Assembly (NCBI GenBank): GCA_000686145.1
Contig: JMMB01000007.1
Location: 2,728,001-2,792,000, forward strand
Origin: Peptostreptococcaceae bacterium VA2
GTDB lineage: Bacteria > Bacillota > Clostridia > Peptostreptococcales > Peptostreptococcaceae
DNA: 64,000 nucleotides
Direction: 5' to 3'
Shown: piece after piece, positions 7,399-16,813 of the stretch
How positions within the stretch are numbered: the stretch's first letter is position 1
Layout: the number at the start of each line of letters is the position of its first letter
The notes under the pieces: model-generated
What the model saw: only the letters and a program-made list of their open reading frames with translations
Told to the model about the DNA's origin: nothing
Databases searched by the model: none
Translations under genes and position numbers: made by a program

Positions 7399-7456
7399 TA
7401 AGAACAAAATCTTTTAAGGATTATTATCTACAAAATAAAATTTACTTAATATTATA

Positions 7457-7497
7457 AAAAGAGGTTATCTAAAATTTAATTTTAAATAACCTCTTTT
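7457..7497. terminator. Bidirectional intrinsic terminator
   Basis: AAAAGAGGTTAT (7457-7468) pairs with ATAACCTCTTTT (7486-7497), with an inner TAAAAT/ATTTTA pair and a TTA loop. It separates convergent yfcE and pepT. Confidence 0.9.
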
Positions 7498-7513
7498 ATT
7501 AATTTATATATGC

Positions 7514-8737
7514 TTATCTTTGTGCGTATTTTTCTGCTATCTTAACTATAAGTTGAGTACATTTTTCCATAGATTTTACTGGTATACATTCATTTTTACT
7601 GTGGAAGTTTAATCCTCCTGTAAATATATTTGGACAAGGAAGTCCCATAAATGATAATCTAGCTCCATCTGTACCACCTCTTATTGGTAATATAAGTGGC
7701 TTGATTCCAACTTCATTCATAGCTTCTTCTGCAATGTCTACTACAAATTTAACTGGCTCTACTTCTTCTCTCATGTTGAAGTATTGGTCATTTAAATCTA
7801 TAGATATTCTTCCATCATATCTTTCGTTTAACTTATTTATAGCATCTTGCATATAAACTTTTCTAGATTCAAATTTTTCTCTATCATGATCTCTTATTAT
7901 ATAAATCATAGTAGCATTTTCAACATTTCCATTTATATCATTTAAGTGATAGAATCCTTCATATCCTTCTGTAGTCTCTGGTCTTTGGCTTGCAGGGAAC
8001 ATGTTTGATATTTCTGCTGCTATATGTAGTGCATTAACCATTTTATTCTTTGCTGATCCTGGATGCACGTTTCTACCTTGTATAGTTATTGTAGCTGCTG
8101 CTGCATTAAAGTTTTCGTATTGAAGTTCTCCTTCTATACCACCATCTATAGTGTATGCATATTTAGCTCCAAATTTCTCAACTTTAAATAAGTCTGCTCC
8201 TCTTCCTATTTCTTCGTCTGGAGTAAATCCTATTTTTATATCTCCATGCTTTATTTGTGGATTATCTATTAGATATGCTATCGCAGTAACGATTTCCGCG
8301 ATACCAGCTTTATCATCTGCACCTAATAATGTAGTACCATCTGTAACTATTAAATCTTCACCAGCAAATTGTGCAATTTCTGGATAATCAGCTACTTTAG
8401 TAACTACGTTTAATTCTTCATTTAATACTATATCTTCTCCATCATAATTTTCTACTATTCTAGGTTTAATATTTTTTCCACTAACATCTGGTGCTGTATC
8501 TAAGTGAGATATAAATCCTATTGTATCTACACCTTCAGTATTACCTTTTAATGTAGCCATAACATAGCTGTTCTCATCTACATTTGCATCAGTTAATCCT
8601 AACTCTTTTAATTCTTGTACTAAATAGTTAGCAAAAAATCTTTGTCCTTCACTTGATGGGCAGTTTTCATTTTTAGGATCTGCTGTTGTGTCAAGTGTAA
8701 TGTATTTTAAAAATCTTTCTGATACTTTTTCTCTCAT
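7514..8737 (-). CDS. pepT: Peptidase T (tripeptidase, M20B)
   Basis: A 407-residue zinc aminopeptidase releasing N-terminal residues from tripeptides in the cytosol. The catalytic elements of the M20 family are present: SHLDTAPDVSG (zinc His and catalytic Asp), LGADDKAGIAEI (bridging Asp), DEEIGRGAD (catalytic Glu), TIDGG, and a late FHSKNE zinc histidine. Length equals that of well-known PepT. ATG 8737 follows GAGGAAAAG. Monocistronic. Confidence 0.95.
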   Translation of the reverse strand: MREKVSERFLKYITLDTTADPKNENCPSSEGQRFFANYLVQELKELGLTDANVDENSYVMATLKGNTEGVDTIGFISHLDTAPDVSGKNIKPRIVENYDGEDIVLNEELNVVTKVADYPEIAQFAGEDLIVTDGTTLLGADDKAGIAEIVTAIAYLIDNPQIKHGDIKIGFTPDEEIGRGADLFKVEKFGAKYAYTIDGGIEGELQYENFNAAAATITIQGRNVHPGSAKNKMVNALHIAAEISNMFPASQRPETTEGYEGFYHLNDINGNVENATMIYIIRDHDREKFESRKVYMQDAINKLNERYDGRISIDLNDQYFNMREEVEPVKFVVDIAEEAMNEVGIKPLILPIRGGTDGARLSFMGLPCPNIFTGGLNFHSKNECIPVKSMEKCTQLIVKIAEKYAQR

Positions 8738-8933
8738 AATCTTTTCCTCTTTCCTTTGTTTTATTCATTGGTAAATATTATATCATATTTAATTAATTCC
8801 ATTATATTACAAAATAATGTTAAAGTATACATTGTTATTAAAATAGTAATATTATCCTTTTATATATACACTACAATCTAATATAAATTAATTTATTAAA
8901 GTATATTAAGATTATTTCCATTTTAAATAAAGC

Positions 8934-8958
8934 AAAACACTGTTGTTGACAGTGTTTT
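8934..8958 (-). terminator. Intrinsic terminator
   Basis: AAAACACTGT (8934-8943) pairs perfectly with ACAGTGTTTT (8949-8958) around TGTTG. It lies 4 bases beyond the stop of the CNNM transporter gene. Confidence 0.85.
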
Positions 8959-8961
8959 ATT

Positions 8962-10212
8962 TTATGTGAAAATTCTTATTTTCTTTATTCTATTTTTATC
9001 TAAACTTTCTATACAAAACTTTATATTGTCAACTTCAATGACTTCATTTTCTTCAGGCAATCTTCTTAAGTGACCTATTATAAATCCACCTATAGAATCA
9101 AATTCTTCAGATTCTAATTTAACTCCTATAAGCTCGTTTACATCAGTAATTTTTATACTACCTTCAACAATATATTCATCTTCTTTTATAACTATAATAT
9201 CTTGTTCTTCTTCATCAAATTCATCTTCTATATCTCCAACTATTACTTCCACCAAATCTTCTATAGTTATTAAACCAGCTGTTCCTCCATACTCGTCTAC
9301 AACTATGGTCATTTGACTTTTTTCAATTTTCATTTCTTCAAGAAGTTGAGTAATTTTCTTAAACTCGTAAGTAAAGAATGGTTCTCTTATATAGTCTTTG
9401 ATATTAAAATTAGCTATTTCTTCATCAGTTAGGAATATTACATCCTTTATGTTAAGTATACCTATAATATCATCTATCGAATCATTATATACTGGCATTC
9501 TGCTTAATTTTTCATCTTTAAACATTTGTATTATCTGATCATATGAATCTTCACAGTCTATAGCTACCATATCTAATCTTTGTACCATAGCTTCTTTTGC
9601 TTGCATATCACCAAACTGAAATACATTATTTATTATTTGTCTTTCTTCTATTTGTAGTACTCCTTCTTCATGACTTACATTAACCATAGCTTTTAGTTCT
9701 TCTTCAGTTATGTATGGTTGAGTACCTTTGCTTTTAATTCCAAATATTTTAAATATGACATTTGTAATTATATTAAATATCCACACAACAGGAGTTAATA
9801 AAAATATAATTAACTTAATTGGTCTAGATACTAAAATAGCTATTTTTTCTGAATTATTAGCTGCTATAGTCTTTGGTGTAATTTCTCCAAATATTAGTAC
9901 CAATACAGTCATAACAGCTGTTGCAATAGGCACACCTTGTGCTCCCATTAAACTTATAAATAATGATGTAGATATAGATGTTGCTGCTATATTTACAACG
10001 TTATTACCAACTAATATTGAACTTAATAGTTTATTTGGATTTTCTATTAACTCACTTACTAACTTAGCACCCTTTACTCCATCTTCTTTCATATACCTTA
10101 TTCTTATCTTGCTTAGTGACATTAATGATGTCTCAGATGCTGAGAAAAACCCTGAAGCTATAAGCAATACCACTAAAATTATAATTTGAATCATAATACT
10201 GGCCGATTCCAA
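8962..10212 (-). CDS. CNNM/CorC-type membrane protein (hemolysin-like, CBS domains)
   Basis: A 416-residue membrane protein with the architecture DUF21/CNNM transmembrane domain (residues 1-190, with SGFFSASETSLMSLS and SILVGNNVVNIAATS), two CBS modules (about 200-330, ending VDEYGGTAGLITIEDLVEVIVGDI) and a C-terminal CorC/HlyC domain. CNNM/CorB proteins move or sense magnesium; the old hemolysin name is misleading. The start is TTG at 10212, since an in-frame stop precedes it and AGGGG lies 11 bases upstream. An internal ATG six codons later has no ribosome site. Monocistronic. Confidence 0.85.
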   Translation of the reverse strand: MESASIMIQIIILVVLLIASGFFSASETSLMSLSKIRIRYMKEDGVKGAKLVSELIENPNKLLSSILVGNNVVNIAATSISTSLFISLMGAQGVPIATAVMTVLVLIFGEITPKTIAANNSEKIAILVSRPIKLIIFLLTPVVWIFNIITNVIFKIFGIKSKGTQPYITEEELKAMVNVSHEEGVLQIEERQIINNVFQFGDMQAKEAMVQRLDMVAIDCEDSYDQIIQMFKDEKLSRMPVYNDSIDDIIGILNIKDVIFLTDEEIANFNIKDYIREPFFTYEFKKITQLLEEMKIEKSQMTIVVDEYGGTAGLITIEDLVEVIVGDIEDEFDEEEQDIIVIKEDEYIVEGSIKITDVNELIGVKLESEEFDSIGGFIIGHLRRLPEENEVIEVDNIKFCIESLDKNRIKKIRIFT

Positions 10213-10489
10213 CCGTTACCACACCCCTATTTTTATGTCTTTTATGTTAATACATTATAGCACATTTAATCATTGTTGGTAAATAATACAACTAACTGAT
10301 AAATTATAGTTCATTAAATATTATTCCCTAATAACCATTATAAATATTTACATGATTATTTGTTATATATAGGATAAACAATCTGTGTTTTACTTAAATA
10401 TATATAACATTCGCCATAATATTACTTTTTTAGATTTTTTTTAGATTTTTTAATTATATTGTGTCACTTTTTGTATTTTTTACATATGT

Positions 10490-10648
10490 TATATTAAGAG
10501 AAGCTTAAAAACAAAAAATAGTTTCTCTTAACAAAACAATATGAATATAAAAACTCCTGTTAATATTCTAATTAATGATCGGATATAAAAAAATACCCCC
10601 CCATTTGAGCCACCTATTCTTCCCCCCCTTGAGTAGGTGGCTTTTTTT
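10490..10648 (+). ncRNA. Candidate small RNA ending in a strong terminator
   Basis: The gap from 10213 to 10655 has no gene, yet ends in a good plus-strand terminator. Before it lie a hairpin (TTAAGAGAA 10494-10502 with TTCTCTTAA 10523-10531) and a run of seven C (about 10595-10602). TTGTGT (10459) and TATGTTATATT (10485 onward) could be a poor promoter. No reading frame of note exists on the plus strand. I infer a transcript of about 150 bases; no known RNA family was recognised. Confidence 0.35.
10608..10648 (+). terminator. Plus-strand intrinsic terminator
   Basis: AGCCACCTA (10608-10616) pairs with TAGGTGGCT (10634-10642), followed by seven T (10642-10648). The U-tract exists only on the plus strand, though the stem could also slow the leftward sbcC transcript that ends at 10656. 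Confidence 0.7.
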
Positions 10649-10655
10649 ATTTATT

Positions 10656-13600
10656 TTAACTATACTCTATTTTAATCTTAGAACCACTTCCTGCTTCACT
10701 AGGCGAAACAACTAATTTAATTGGAACTCTATTTTTAAGTTCTTCAACATGACTTATTATTCCAACGCTTAATTTATCATTGTGTAATATCTCTAAAGAT
10801 TGCATAACAACTTCTAATAATTCATTGTCAAGAGAACCAAATCCTTCATCTAAGAAGAAGAATTCTAAAGGTGCATTTCCCTTTAATTGAATTTGAGATG
10901 ATAATGCTAATGCCAATGATAATGAAGTTAAGAATGTTTCACCTCCAGATAAAGTATCTACACTTCTTCTTTGACCTCCATTAAAATTATCTCTCATTAC
11001 AAAATTCAACGTAGAATCTATTTCTAAAGCATATCGTCCCTTAGTTATTCCTTCTAGTCTCTTTGATGCCTCTAATGCTATATATTTCAATTGATTAGTT
11101 GCCACATATTCTACAAACCTATTACCTTGAACTACTTTATCTAAGTCTTCTAGTAAGTCTACTTTATGTGAAACATCTTTAAGTTCTTTACTTAAATCTT
11201 CTACTTTTACTAAAGATTCTTTTAACATATTTAATATATTTTGCTTAGCACCTATCTCTTTTGATATACGTCCTATCTCTACTTTTAAGTCATATATATT
11301 ATTTTTTAGTTCTTTAAAATCTTCTTCTTTTACTCTTTTACCACATAAATTTTCTCTTAAATCTGTAATTTTTAAAGTTAATGTTTTTTCCTGCTCTTCA
11401 TATTCAGTTATTTCATCACTAAGCCTTCTAACATGATCTGGCTCTAGTAATGACCTTTTTACAACATATATACTATCAAATTTATTTTCTATAAGTAATT
11501 GATTTAAGGTATCAAACTGTTCTTTATATTGTTGTCTTGCTGTTTTTAATCTTCCATCAATATTTGATTTTTCAGCAACATATTTATCACACTCTACTCT
11601 TTGTTCTTCTAATTTTTTCTTAGTAATTTCTTCTTGATTTATTAGTCTATTTATAGTTAATTCTAGATTCTCTAAGACTACTTTTGAAGATTCACCTTTT
11701 GTAATGCTTAAAACATCACTATTTTTTTCTTCTCTTACTTTTCTTTTTTCGCTATACATTTCTCTAGATTTCATTAATTGTAATTCAGTTTTATGTAAAC
11801 AGCTTTGATATTTTTTAATTTCTTTTTCTATTTCTTCTTTATTTTGTAATATATTTAAATATCCACTGTTTAAATCTTCTATATTTTTTTCATTTTTATT
11901 TATTTCTTCTACCTTGCTACTTAAATCTTGTATTTTAACTATAGTTTTAAGACCTAAATACTCTTCTTTTACTTTTCTAATTTTATTTTGTAATATTTCT
12001 AGCTCTTCTTTAAGTTCTTTAACTGAATTTTTGTATGTGTTTATGCTTTCTTGTAATTTTAATTCTTCTTTTTCTATATAGCTTTTTTCTTCTCTTAGCT
12101 TTTTAAGTTTTAATTCAGTTTCATCCTTGTCTTTTTGCCATCTTTGTACACTTGATTTTAGTATTTCTAGTTTTCTGCTTTCATCCTCTAATTTCTTTGT
12201 TAAATCACTTGATTTATTTGTACCTATCTTAGATTTTAATTCTTCCATCTCTTTCATTTTTATCTTTTCAGCAGACAGATGTTCACTATTTCTAGCATTT
12301 AATTCTTCTATATTATTTTTTCTAAATACTTCTTCTATTTTTATTTTTTCTAGCTTAGATTTAGTAAATTCTATTTTTGCATCGTTATTATTGCTATCAT
12401 CTAAATTTTCATGATGTCTTGATCCGCAAACTGGACAAGGCATATTTTCTCTTAATTCTTTTCTAAGTTCATATGCTAAGTTTAAATATCTTAATTTATC
12501 TATTTCTTTTTCTAAGTCTATCCTATTTCTTTTAGTATGTTCTAGCTTATCAATAGATATATTTATTTCTCTTTCAATATGATACTTATTTTCTAATAAG
12601 CTATTTAATTCCATTTGTAGTTTATTTTTTTTATTTTCATCTTCTTTTGTAATTTCTACTTTAGATCTTAATCCTGTTATATATTCTGTTTTATTTATTA
12701 TCTCATCATTTTCTCCTGGAGATCTTTTTAATAAACTTTCTTCGTGTATTTCTATTTCATTTAATTTACTTTGTATTATGTTTTTATCTCTTTGTATATA
12801 TTTTATTTTTAAATTTACTTCATCTAAATTTTTAGATATTTCATTTAACCTATCGCTTTTTATATTTTTTTCTTCTAAAAGCTTATTCTGTTCTTTTTCT
12901 TTTTCATAAGCAAAAAATATTTTTTGCTTTAAATCTGCTCCAATTTTCAAGTTGTTAATTTGGATTTCTAAATCTTTTACACTTTTAGATATTATCTCTT
13001 TTTTTGATTCATAGTCATTTTTAGTTTTTTCTAAAGTTTCTTTTTCTTTATTTAAGTTATTACCTTCTTCTTTTATCTCTTTTAATTCATGGTCAAGTAA
13101 TACTAATTCTTCTTCTAATTTTAATGCCCTTTGCACCTTAGTTTTTTCTTCACTTAATTTTGGCATCTTTTCATTTTTAAATAAATAAGCTTCTTCATAC
13201 TTATTTTTTGTTATTAAAAGTTCTTTACTTAAAATATCTAATTTTTTTTCTAAAGTTTCACTATTATAAGAGTCTTCACTTACTTGTTTTTCAAGACTTT
13301 GAACAGAAATTATATATGGATTTATTTTTTCAGCATTTATAGCATTTTTTAATTGTATAGCTTTATCATTTATTTCTATACTTTTTAAATCTAAATCTCT
13401 TTTTATTTTTTCATAAGAATCTAATTTTGTTTGCTTTTCGTAAATTTCACTACTTTGTATATAATTTTGTTCTTCTAATTCTAATTTTTTATTATTATCT
13501 ATTTCTGAATTTTTTAGTTGTTCTAACTCTTTTTCTACGTCACTATAAGCTTCTTCACTTACACCACCATATTGACTAAGTTTTGTTTTTATATCTCTTA

Positions 13601-14186
13601 AAATTTGTACTTGGATATCTTTTCTTTTTCTTACTTTATTAATTAACCCTGTACCGTATTTTTCTAAATTAAATATTCTCTCTAACATATCACGTCTTTT
13701 TGATCCTGTTAGTTTTAGAAAATCATTAAATTTACCTTGAGGAAGTACTACTGATCTTGTGAAGTCATTTGCAGTTAGTCCTATAATTTGAGTTATCTTT
13801 TCATTAACATCACAAACTTTATCAGCAAGTACAACTACTGTGCTATCACTATTTATTTCTACTAATTTAGCATGTATCGTTTTAGTACCTAAATCATCTC
13901 TAACAATTATTCTATCTACTATATATCTTCTTTTATTATTTTTACTTCCTATCTCAAATTCATATGATATTATGGCTTTTTCACAACTGCTATTTATAAA
14001 TTCCTTTGTATCTCTTGATATGTTTCCGTACATAGCTATAGTGATTGCATCAAGTATAGTAGATTTTCCACTACCAGTATTTCCAAATATACCGAATAAA
14101 CCTCGATCTGTTAATTTTTCAAAATCTATAGTTGCTTTATCTATATAACTATTTAATCCACTTAATTCTAATTTAATTGGTTTCAT
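10656..14186 (-). CDS. sbcC: Exonuclease subunit SbcC (Rad50-like)
   Basis: A 1176-residue SMC-like ATPase that works with SbcD to open and cut DNA hairpins and blocked ends. The N-terminal Walker A is GNTGSGKST (about residues 36-44). Long coiled coils flank the zinc hook CPVCGSRHHE near residue 582, which dimerises the complex. The ABC signature TLSGGETFLTS and Walker B FFFLDEGFGSLD lie in the last 130 residues. The chosen start (ATG 14186, MKPIKLELSG) matches the usual N-terminus and has AAGGTG upstream; a frame from 14207 would add seven residues. It overlaps sbcD by 14 bases, implying coupled translation. Confidence 0.95.
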   Translation of the reverse strand: MKPIKLELSGLNSYIDKATIDFEKLTDRGLFGIFGNTGSGKSTILDAITIAMYGNISRDTKEFINSSCEKAIISYEFEIGSKNNKRRYIVDRIIVRDDLGTKTIHAKLVEINSDSTVVVLADKVCDVNEKITQIIGLTANDFTRSVVLPQGKFNDFLKLTGSKRRDMLERIFNLEKYGTGLINKVRKRKDIQVQILRDIKTKLSQYGGVSEEAYSDVEKELEQLKNSEIDNNKKLELEEQNYIQSSEIYEKQTKLDSYEKIKRDLDLKSIEINDKAIQLKNAINAEKINPYIISVQSLEKQVSEDSYNSETLEKKLDILSKELLITKNKYEEAYLFKNEKMPKLSEEKTKVQRALKLEEELVLLDHELKEIKEEGNNLNKEKETLEKTKNDYESKKEIISKSVKDLEIQINNLKIGADLKQKIFFAYEKEKEQNKLLEEKNIKSDRLNEISKNLDEVNLKIKYIQRDKNIIQSKLNEIEIHEESLLKRSPGENDEIINKTEYITGLRSKVEITKEDENKKNKLQMELNSLLENKYHIEREINISIDKLEHTKRNRIDLEKEIDKLRYLNLAYELRKELRENMPCPVCGSRHHENLDDSNNNDAKIEFTKSKLEKIKIEEVFRKNNIEELNARNSEHLSAEKIKMKEMEELKSKIGTNKSSDLTKKLEDESRKLEILKSSVQRWQKDKDETELKLKKLREEKSYIEKEELKLQESINTYKNSVKELKEELEILQNKIRKVKEEYLGLKTIVKIQDLSSKVEEINKNEKNIEDLNSGYLNILQNKEEIEKEIKKYQSCLHKTELQLMKSREMYSEKRKVREEKNSDVLSITKGESSKVVLENLELTINRLINQEEITKKKLEEQRVECDKYVAEKSNIDGRLKTARQQYKEQFDTLNQLLIENKFDSIYVVKRSLLEPDHVRRLSDEITEYEEQEKTLTLKITDLRENLCGKRVKEEDFKELKNNIYDLKVEIGRISKEIGAKQNILNMLKESLVKVEDLSKELKDVSHKVDLLEDLDKVVQGNRFVEYVATNQLKYIALEASKRLEGITKGRYALEIDSTLNFVMRDNFNGGQRRSVDTLSGGETFLTSLSLALALSSQIQLKGNAPLEFFFLDEGFGSLDNELLEVVMQSLEILHNDKLSVGIISHVEELKNRVPIKLVVSPSEAGSGSKIKIEYS

Positions 14187-15381
14187 TTCCACTATCACCT
14201 TCTTCATTTATTATGTCTAAAAACAAGTCCATAAGCTCCCCTTTAGGTTCTAGATTTCTACTAAATTTATAAAATTCTTTAAATGTAGCTCCCATAGATT
14301 TTTCTTTATTATCTGCGTGATTTTCTTCATATTGTGATGTTATTATTGGCTTTATTTCTATAATGTCTTTTAGAGTTTCTTTCATTTTCTTTATGCTTGA
14401 CGTAGATATTGTTTCTTGTGTTTTTATTTCAAAATAAGACCATATGTCACGATCTTTATTTTCTTCGCATATTTTCAAAGCATCTTCTATTGAACTGCAT
14501 TTAAATACTTCTATTGGTTTATAATTTTTAAAATATATTTCTTCTATATTAGGTTTCTTCCCTGCCTTAATATCTACTATATACGCACCTTTTGTATATG
14601 ACCTTTCATTTTTACTGTATTGTATAGGCGAACCTGCATAATAAGCATTTACTCTATGAGATGCTTTTTGTTGCTTATGTAAATGTCCAAGTGCTATATA
14701 TTGAGCTTTGGTTGGTAAATCATTTTTTTCAACTAGCAAACTTCCACCTAATTCTATTGGTCTTTCTGAATCTGTACTTTCTCCACCACTTACAAAAATA
14801 TGAGATACTGCTATATTTATAGAATCTTTTTCAAAGTTTGATTCTAAATCTGTAAATATAGCTCCAATTTTTTGAGAATAAGTTTGTTTTGCTTCTTCAC
14901 TGTTTTGTAGTATCACTTCATTAAGCCTTTTTTCGTTTGGATATGGCAGTGTTATTACTACTATTTTTTCATCATTGATTTTTAGCTTTATACAGCCCTC
15001 TTTAGCCTCTACTATTTCAAATCCATTGTACTTTGAAATTTCTGTGCTACTTAATGGGTCTGCAAGTATTATAATTCCTTGTTCATGTGCTAAAGGTGTT
15101 ACTGCTGATAGCCTTTGTGAGTTATCATGGTTTCCACTTATTATAAGAACACATCTTTTTCCATTGTTTGCAAGCCTTGAAACTGTTTTATAAAATAGTT
15201 TTTCTGCATATGATGGTGGATTTGCTGAATCGTATATATCACCCGCTATTATAACCATATCTATATTATTTTCATTTACTACCTTTATAAAGTCTTCACA
15301 AAACTTTGTTTGTTCTTCTATCCTTGAGTTACCTTCTAGGCTTTTTCCTAGGTGCCAGTCAGATGTATGAATAAATTTCAT
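14173..15381 (-). CDS. sbcD: Exonuclease subunit SbcD (Mre11-like nuclease)
   Basis: A 402-residue metallophosphoesterase nuclease, partner of SbcC. Metal-binding motifs are TSDWHLGK (residues 6-13), AGDIYDSANP, SGNHDNSQRL, VSHIFVSGG and LGHLHKQQ. The start is ATG 15381 (MKFIHTSDWHLGK) with GGAGG six bases upstream; the 23 extra codons of the longer frame are not conserved-looking. First gene of the sbcDC operon, isolated from the upstream gene by a terminator at 15476. Confidence 0.95.
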   Translation of the reverse strand: MKFIHTSDWHLGKSLEGNSRIEEQTKFCEDFIKVVNENNIDMVIIAGDIYDSANPPSYAEKLFYKTVSRLANNGKRCVLIISGNHDNSQRLSAVTPLAHEQGIIILADPLSSTEISKYNGFEIVEAKEGCIKLKINDEKIVVITLPYPNEKRLNEVILQNSEEAKQTYSQKIGAIFTDLESNFEKDSINIAVSHIFVSGGESTDSERPIELGGSLLVEKNDLPTKAQYIALGHLHKQQKASHRVNAYYAGSPIQYSKNERSYTKGAYIVDIKAGKKPNIEEIYFKNYKPIEVFKCSSIEDALKICEENKDRDIWSYFEIKTQETISTSSIKKMKETLKDIIEIKPIITSQYEENHADNKEKSMGATFKEFYKFSRNLEPKGELMDLFLDIINEEGDSGNETN

Positions 15382-15475
15382 TGTTACCTCCATGTGTAAA
15401 TAAAGCTTCCTTGATGTTAATTTCGGAAGGTTTATTGGTAAATTTAGCATATTATTTATAGTTTGATTATATCAC

Positions 15476-15505
15476 AAAAGGAAGATGTCTAAACATCTTC
15501 CTTTT
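15476..15505. terminator. Bidirectional-looking intrinsic terminator
   Basis: A perfect 13-base stem AAAAGGAAGATGT (15476-15488)/ACATCTTCCTTTT (15493-15505) around a four-base loop. It terminates the DHHW/MBOAT transcript before sbcD. Confidence 0.85.
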
Positions 15506-15554
15506 TCTGCAATACAGTTGTTTTATTATACGCATACATGTTTATTATTGACAT

Positions 15555-16670
15555 TTATTTTATTCCTTTATCAATCATTTCTTTAATCATACCTTCAAAT
15601 CCAAAACTATTATACATAAATAACACTATATCTGAATCACTACTTTTAATAATATCTTCATATGTCATGTCTAGGTTTTCTATATATCTAGGGTCTACTA
15701 TTTCAACTTGTGAAAATAAATCTGCTAACAACCATGTCATAGGTGCTTGATAAGAATCTCTAAAAACTATAGCCTTTTTATCAGTTAACGATTTATTATT
15801 TTTTATTTTTAATATATTACAATTAGTTCCTCTCATATATGCTCCGCCATAGTCCCATCTATCTTTATTTCTAAATGAAGCTATTATTTTTTCTTCTTTT
15901 ACTTTATTGTCTTTCTTCGTATCACTTATAAAATATTTGTATTTTGCATCTTCTAAATAAACATAGCTTGTTAAATCTTTATATTTTATCGGATAACCTA
16001 ATTTACTATTATAACTACCTATGAAATCTTTTTTATCACTGATTACTGTCTTATATTTACTAAAATATTTATTAATCTCTTTATCTGATAAGTCTAAGTC
16101 TAAATCTTTAACCATAAATTTAAAACCTTCATATGCACCTAATCCATTCCAATGATGGTCTGTTTTAAAGAAAAATGACTCTAAGTCTTTGTTTGTAAAG
16201 TTATTTAGAAAATACTCATCTAAGTCTATAAATGATATATTATTTGAATTTAAATTAGTTTTTAGAGCATTTTTATTTATATCTATGTTATCTTTATTGT
16301 CAACAAATTTTGGATACAAATGTCTTAACATATTTGTTTTATGTGCCATTGATACAAAATAAGTATCTTTACCTAAATTTTCACTAATCTCAGATAATTC
16401 ATTTATAGCCTTTGAGCATTTCTTTATTTCATTTTTTGGTATTAGTTTTGAAAATTTACCTAAAATCCAATTATCATCTACTAAATAATAATTCCCCATA
16501 GTTTGCTTATTTAAAGTTTTTGCAGGTTCACTAGTATTTGTATATTCCTCTTTAAATACACATTTATCTGTATATTTTATCTTATTACTAGCATCACTTA
16601 TTTTATTAATTATAGGAAACAGAATTACTGCTAATAAAATAAATAATGAGATATATTTAAATTTATTCAT
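15555..16670 (-). CDS. DHHW-family protein, N-terminally reduced (polysaccharide O-acylation)
   Basis: A 371-residue protein with one N-terminal membrane anchor and an extracytoplasmic domain. It has the KTDHHW motif (about residue 170) and a late FRDSYQAP block that resembles the catalytic serine region of AlgJ/AlgX-like SGNH acetyltransferases. Such proteins work with MBOAT proteins to acetylate cell-surface polymers. It is a clear paralogue of the product at 16814-18007 across GNYYL-DDNWILGKFSK and everything after. It lacks about 40 residues between anchor and domain, including the NRNLEKKPT and FPLREKMI blocks that DHHW proteins normally carry. A terminator separates it from its paralogue, so it may have its own promoter. 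Confidence 0.75.
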   Translation of the reverse strand: MNKFKYISLFILLAVILFPIINKISDASNKIKYTDKCVFKEEYTNTSEPAKTLNKQTMGNYYLVDDNWILGKFSKLIPKNEIKKCSKAINELSEISENLGKDTYFVSMAHKTNMLRHLYPKFVDNKDNIDINKNALKTNLNSNNISFIDLDEYFLNNFTNKDLESFFFKTDHHWNGLGAYEGFKFMVKDLDLDLSDKEINKYFSKYKTVISDKKDFIGSYNSKLGYPIKYKDLTSYVYLEDAKYKYFISDTKKDNKVKEEKIIASFRNKDRWDYGGAYMRGTNCNILKIKNNKSLTDKKAIVFRDSYQAPMTWLLADLFSQVEIVDPRYIENLDMTYEDIIKSSDSDIVLFMYNSFGFEGMIKEMIDKGIK

Positions 16671-16760
16671 ATCTATTTACTCCTTTAGTTTAGATTAATT
16701 ATGATATAATTAGCTTCCCCTATGAATAAAAAAATAAACTTATGCTTCTACTATTATAAA

Positions 16761-16809
16761 AAAAAATAGTATTTCTTAATGAATTAATCATTTTGAAATA
16801 CTATTTTTT
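16761..16809 (-). terminator. Intrinsic terminator
   Basis: AAAAATAGTATTTC (about 16762-16775) pairs with GAAATACTATTTTT (16795-16808) around a 19-base loop, giving a U-run on the minus transcript. It lies 5 bases past the stop of the full-length DHHW gene. Confidence 0.75.
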
Positions 16810-16813
16810 ATAA

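Noticed and set aside
9728-10189. 153-codon plus-strand frame
   Set aside because: Antisense to the membrane domain of the CNNM gene; no ribosome site, and low-complexity hydrophobic sequence mirrors the real gene.
10565-10603. Ten-codon frame on the minus strand starting ATG-GGG-GGG
   Set aside because: Too short, and most of it is the C-run; probably chance within the RNA or terminator region.
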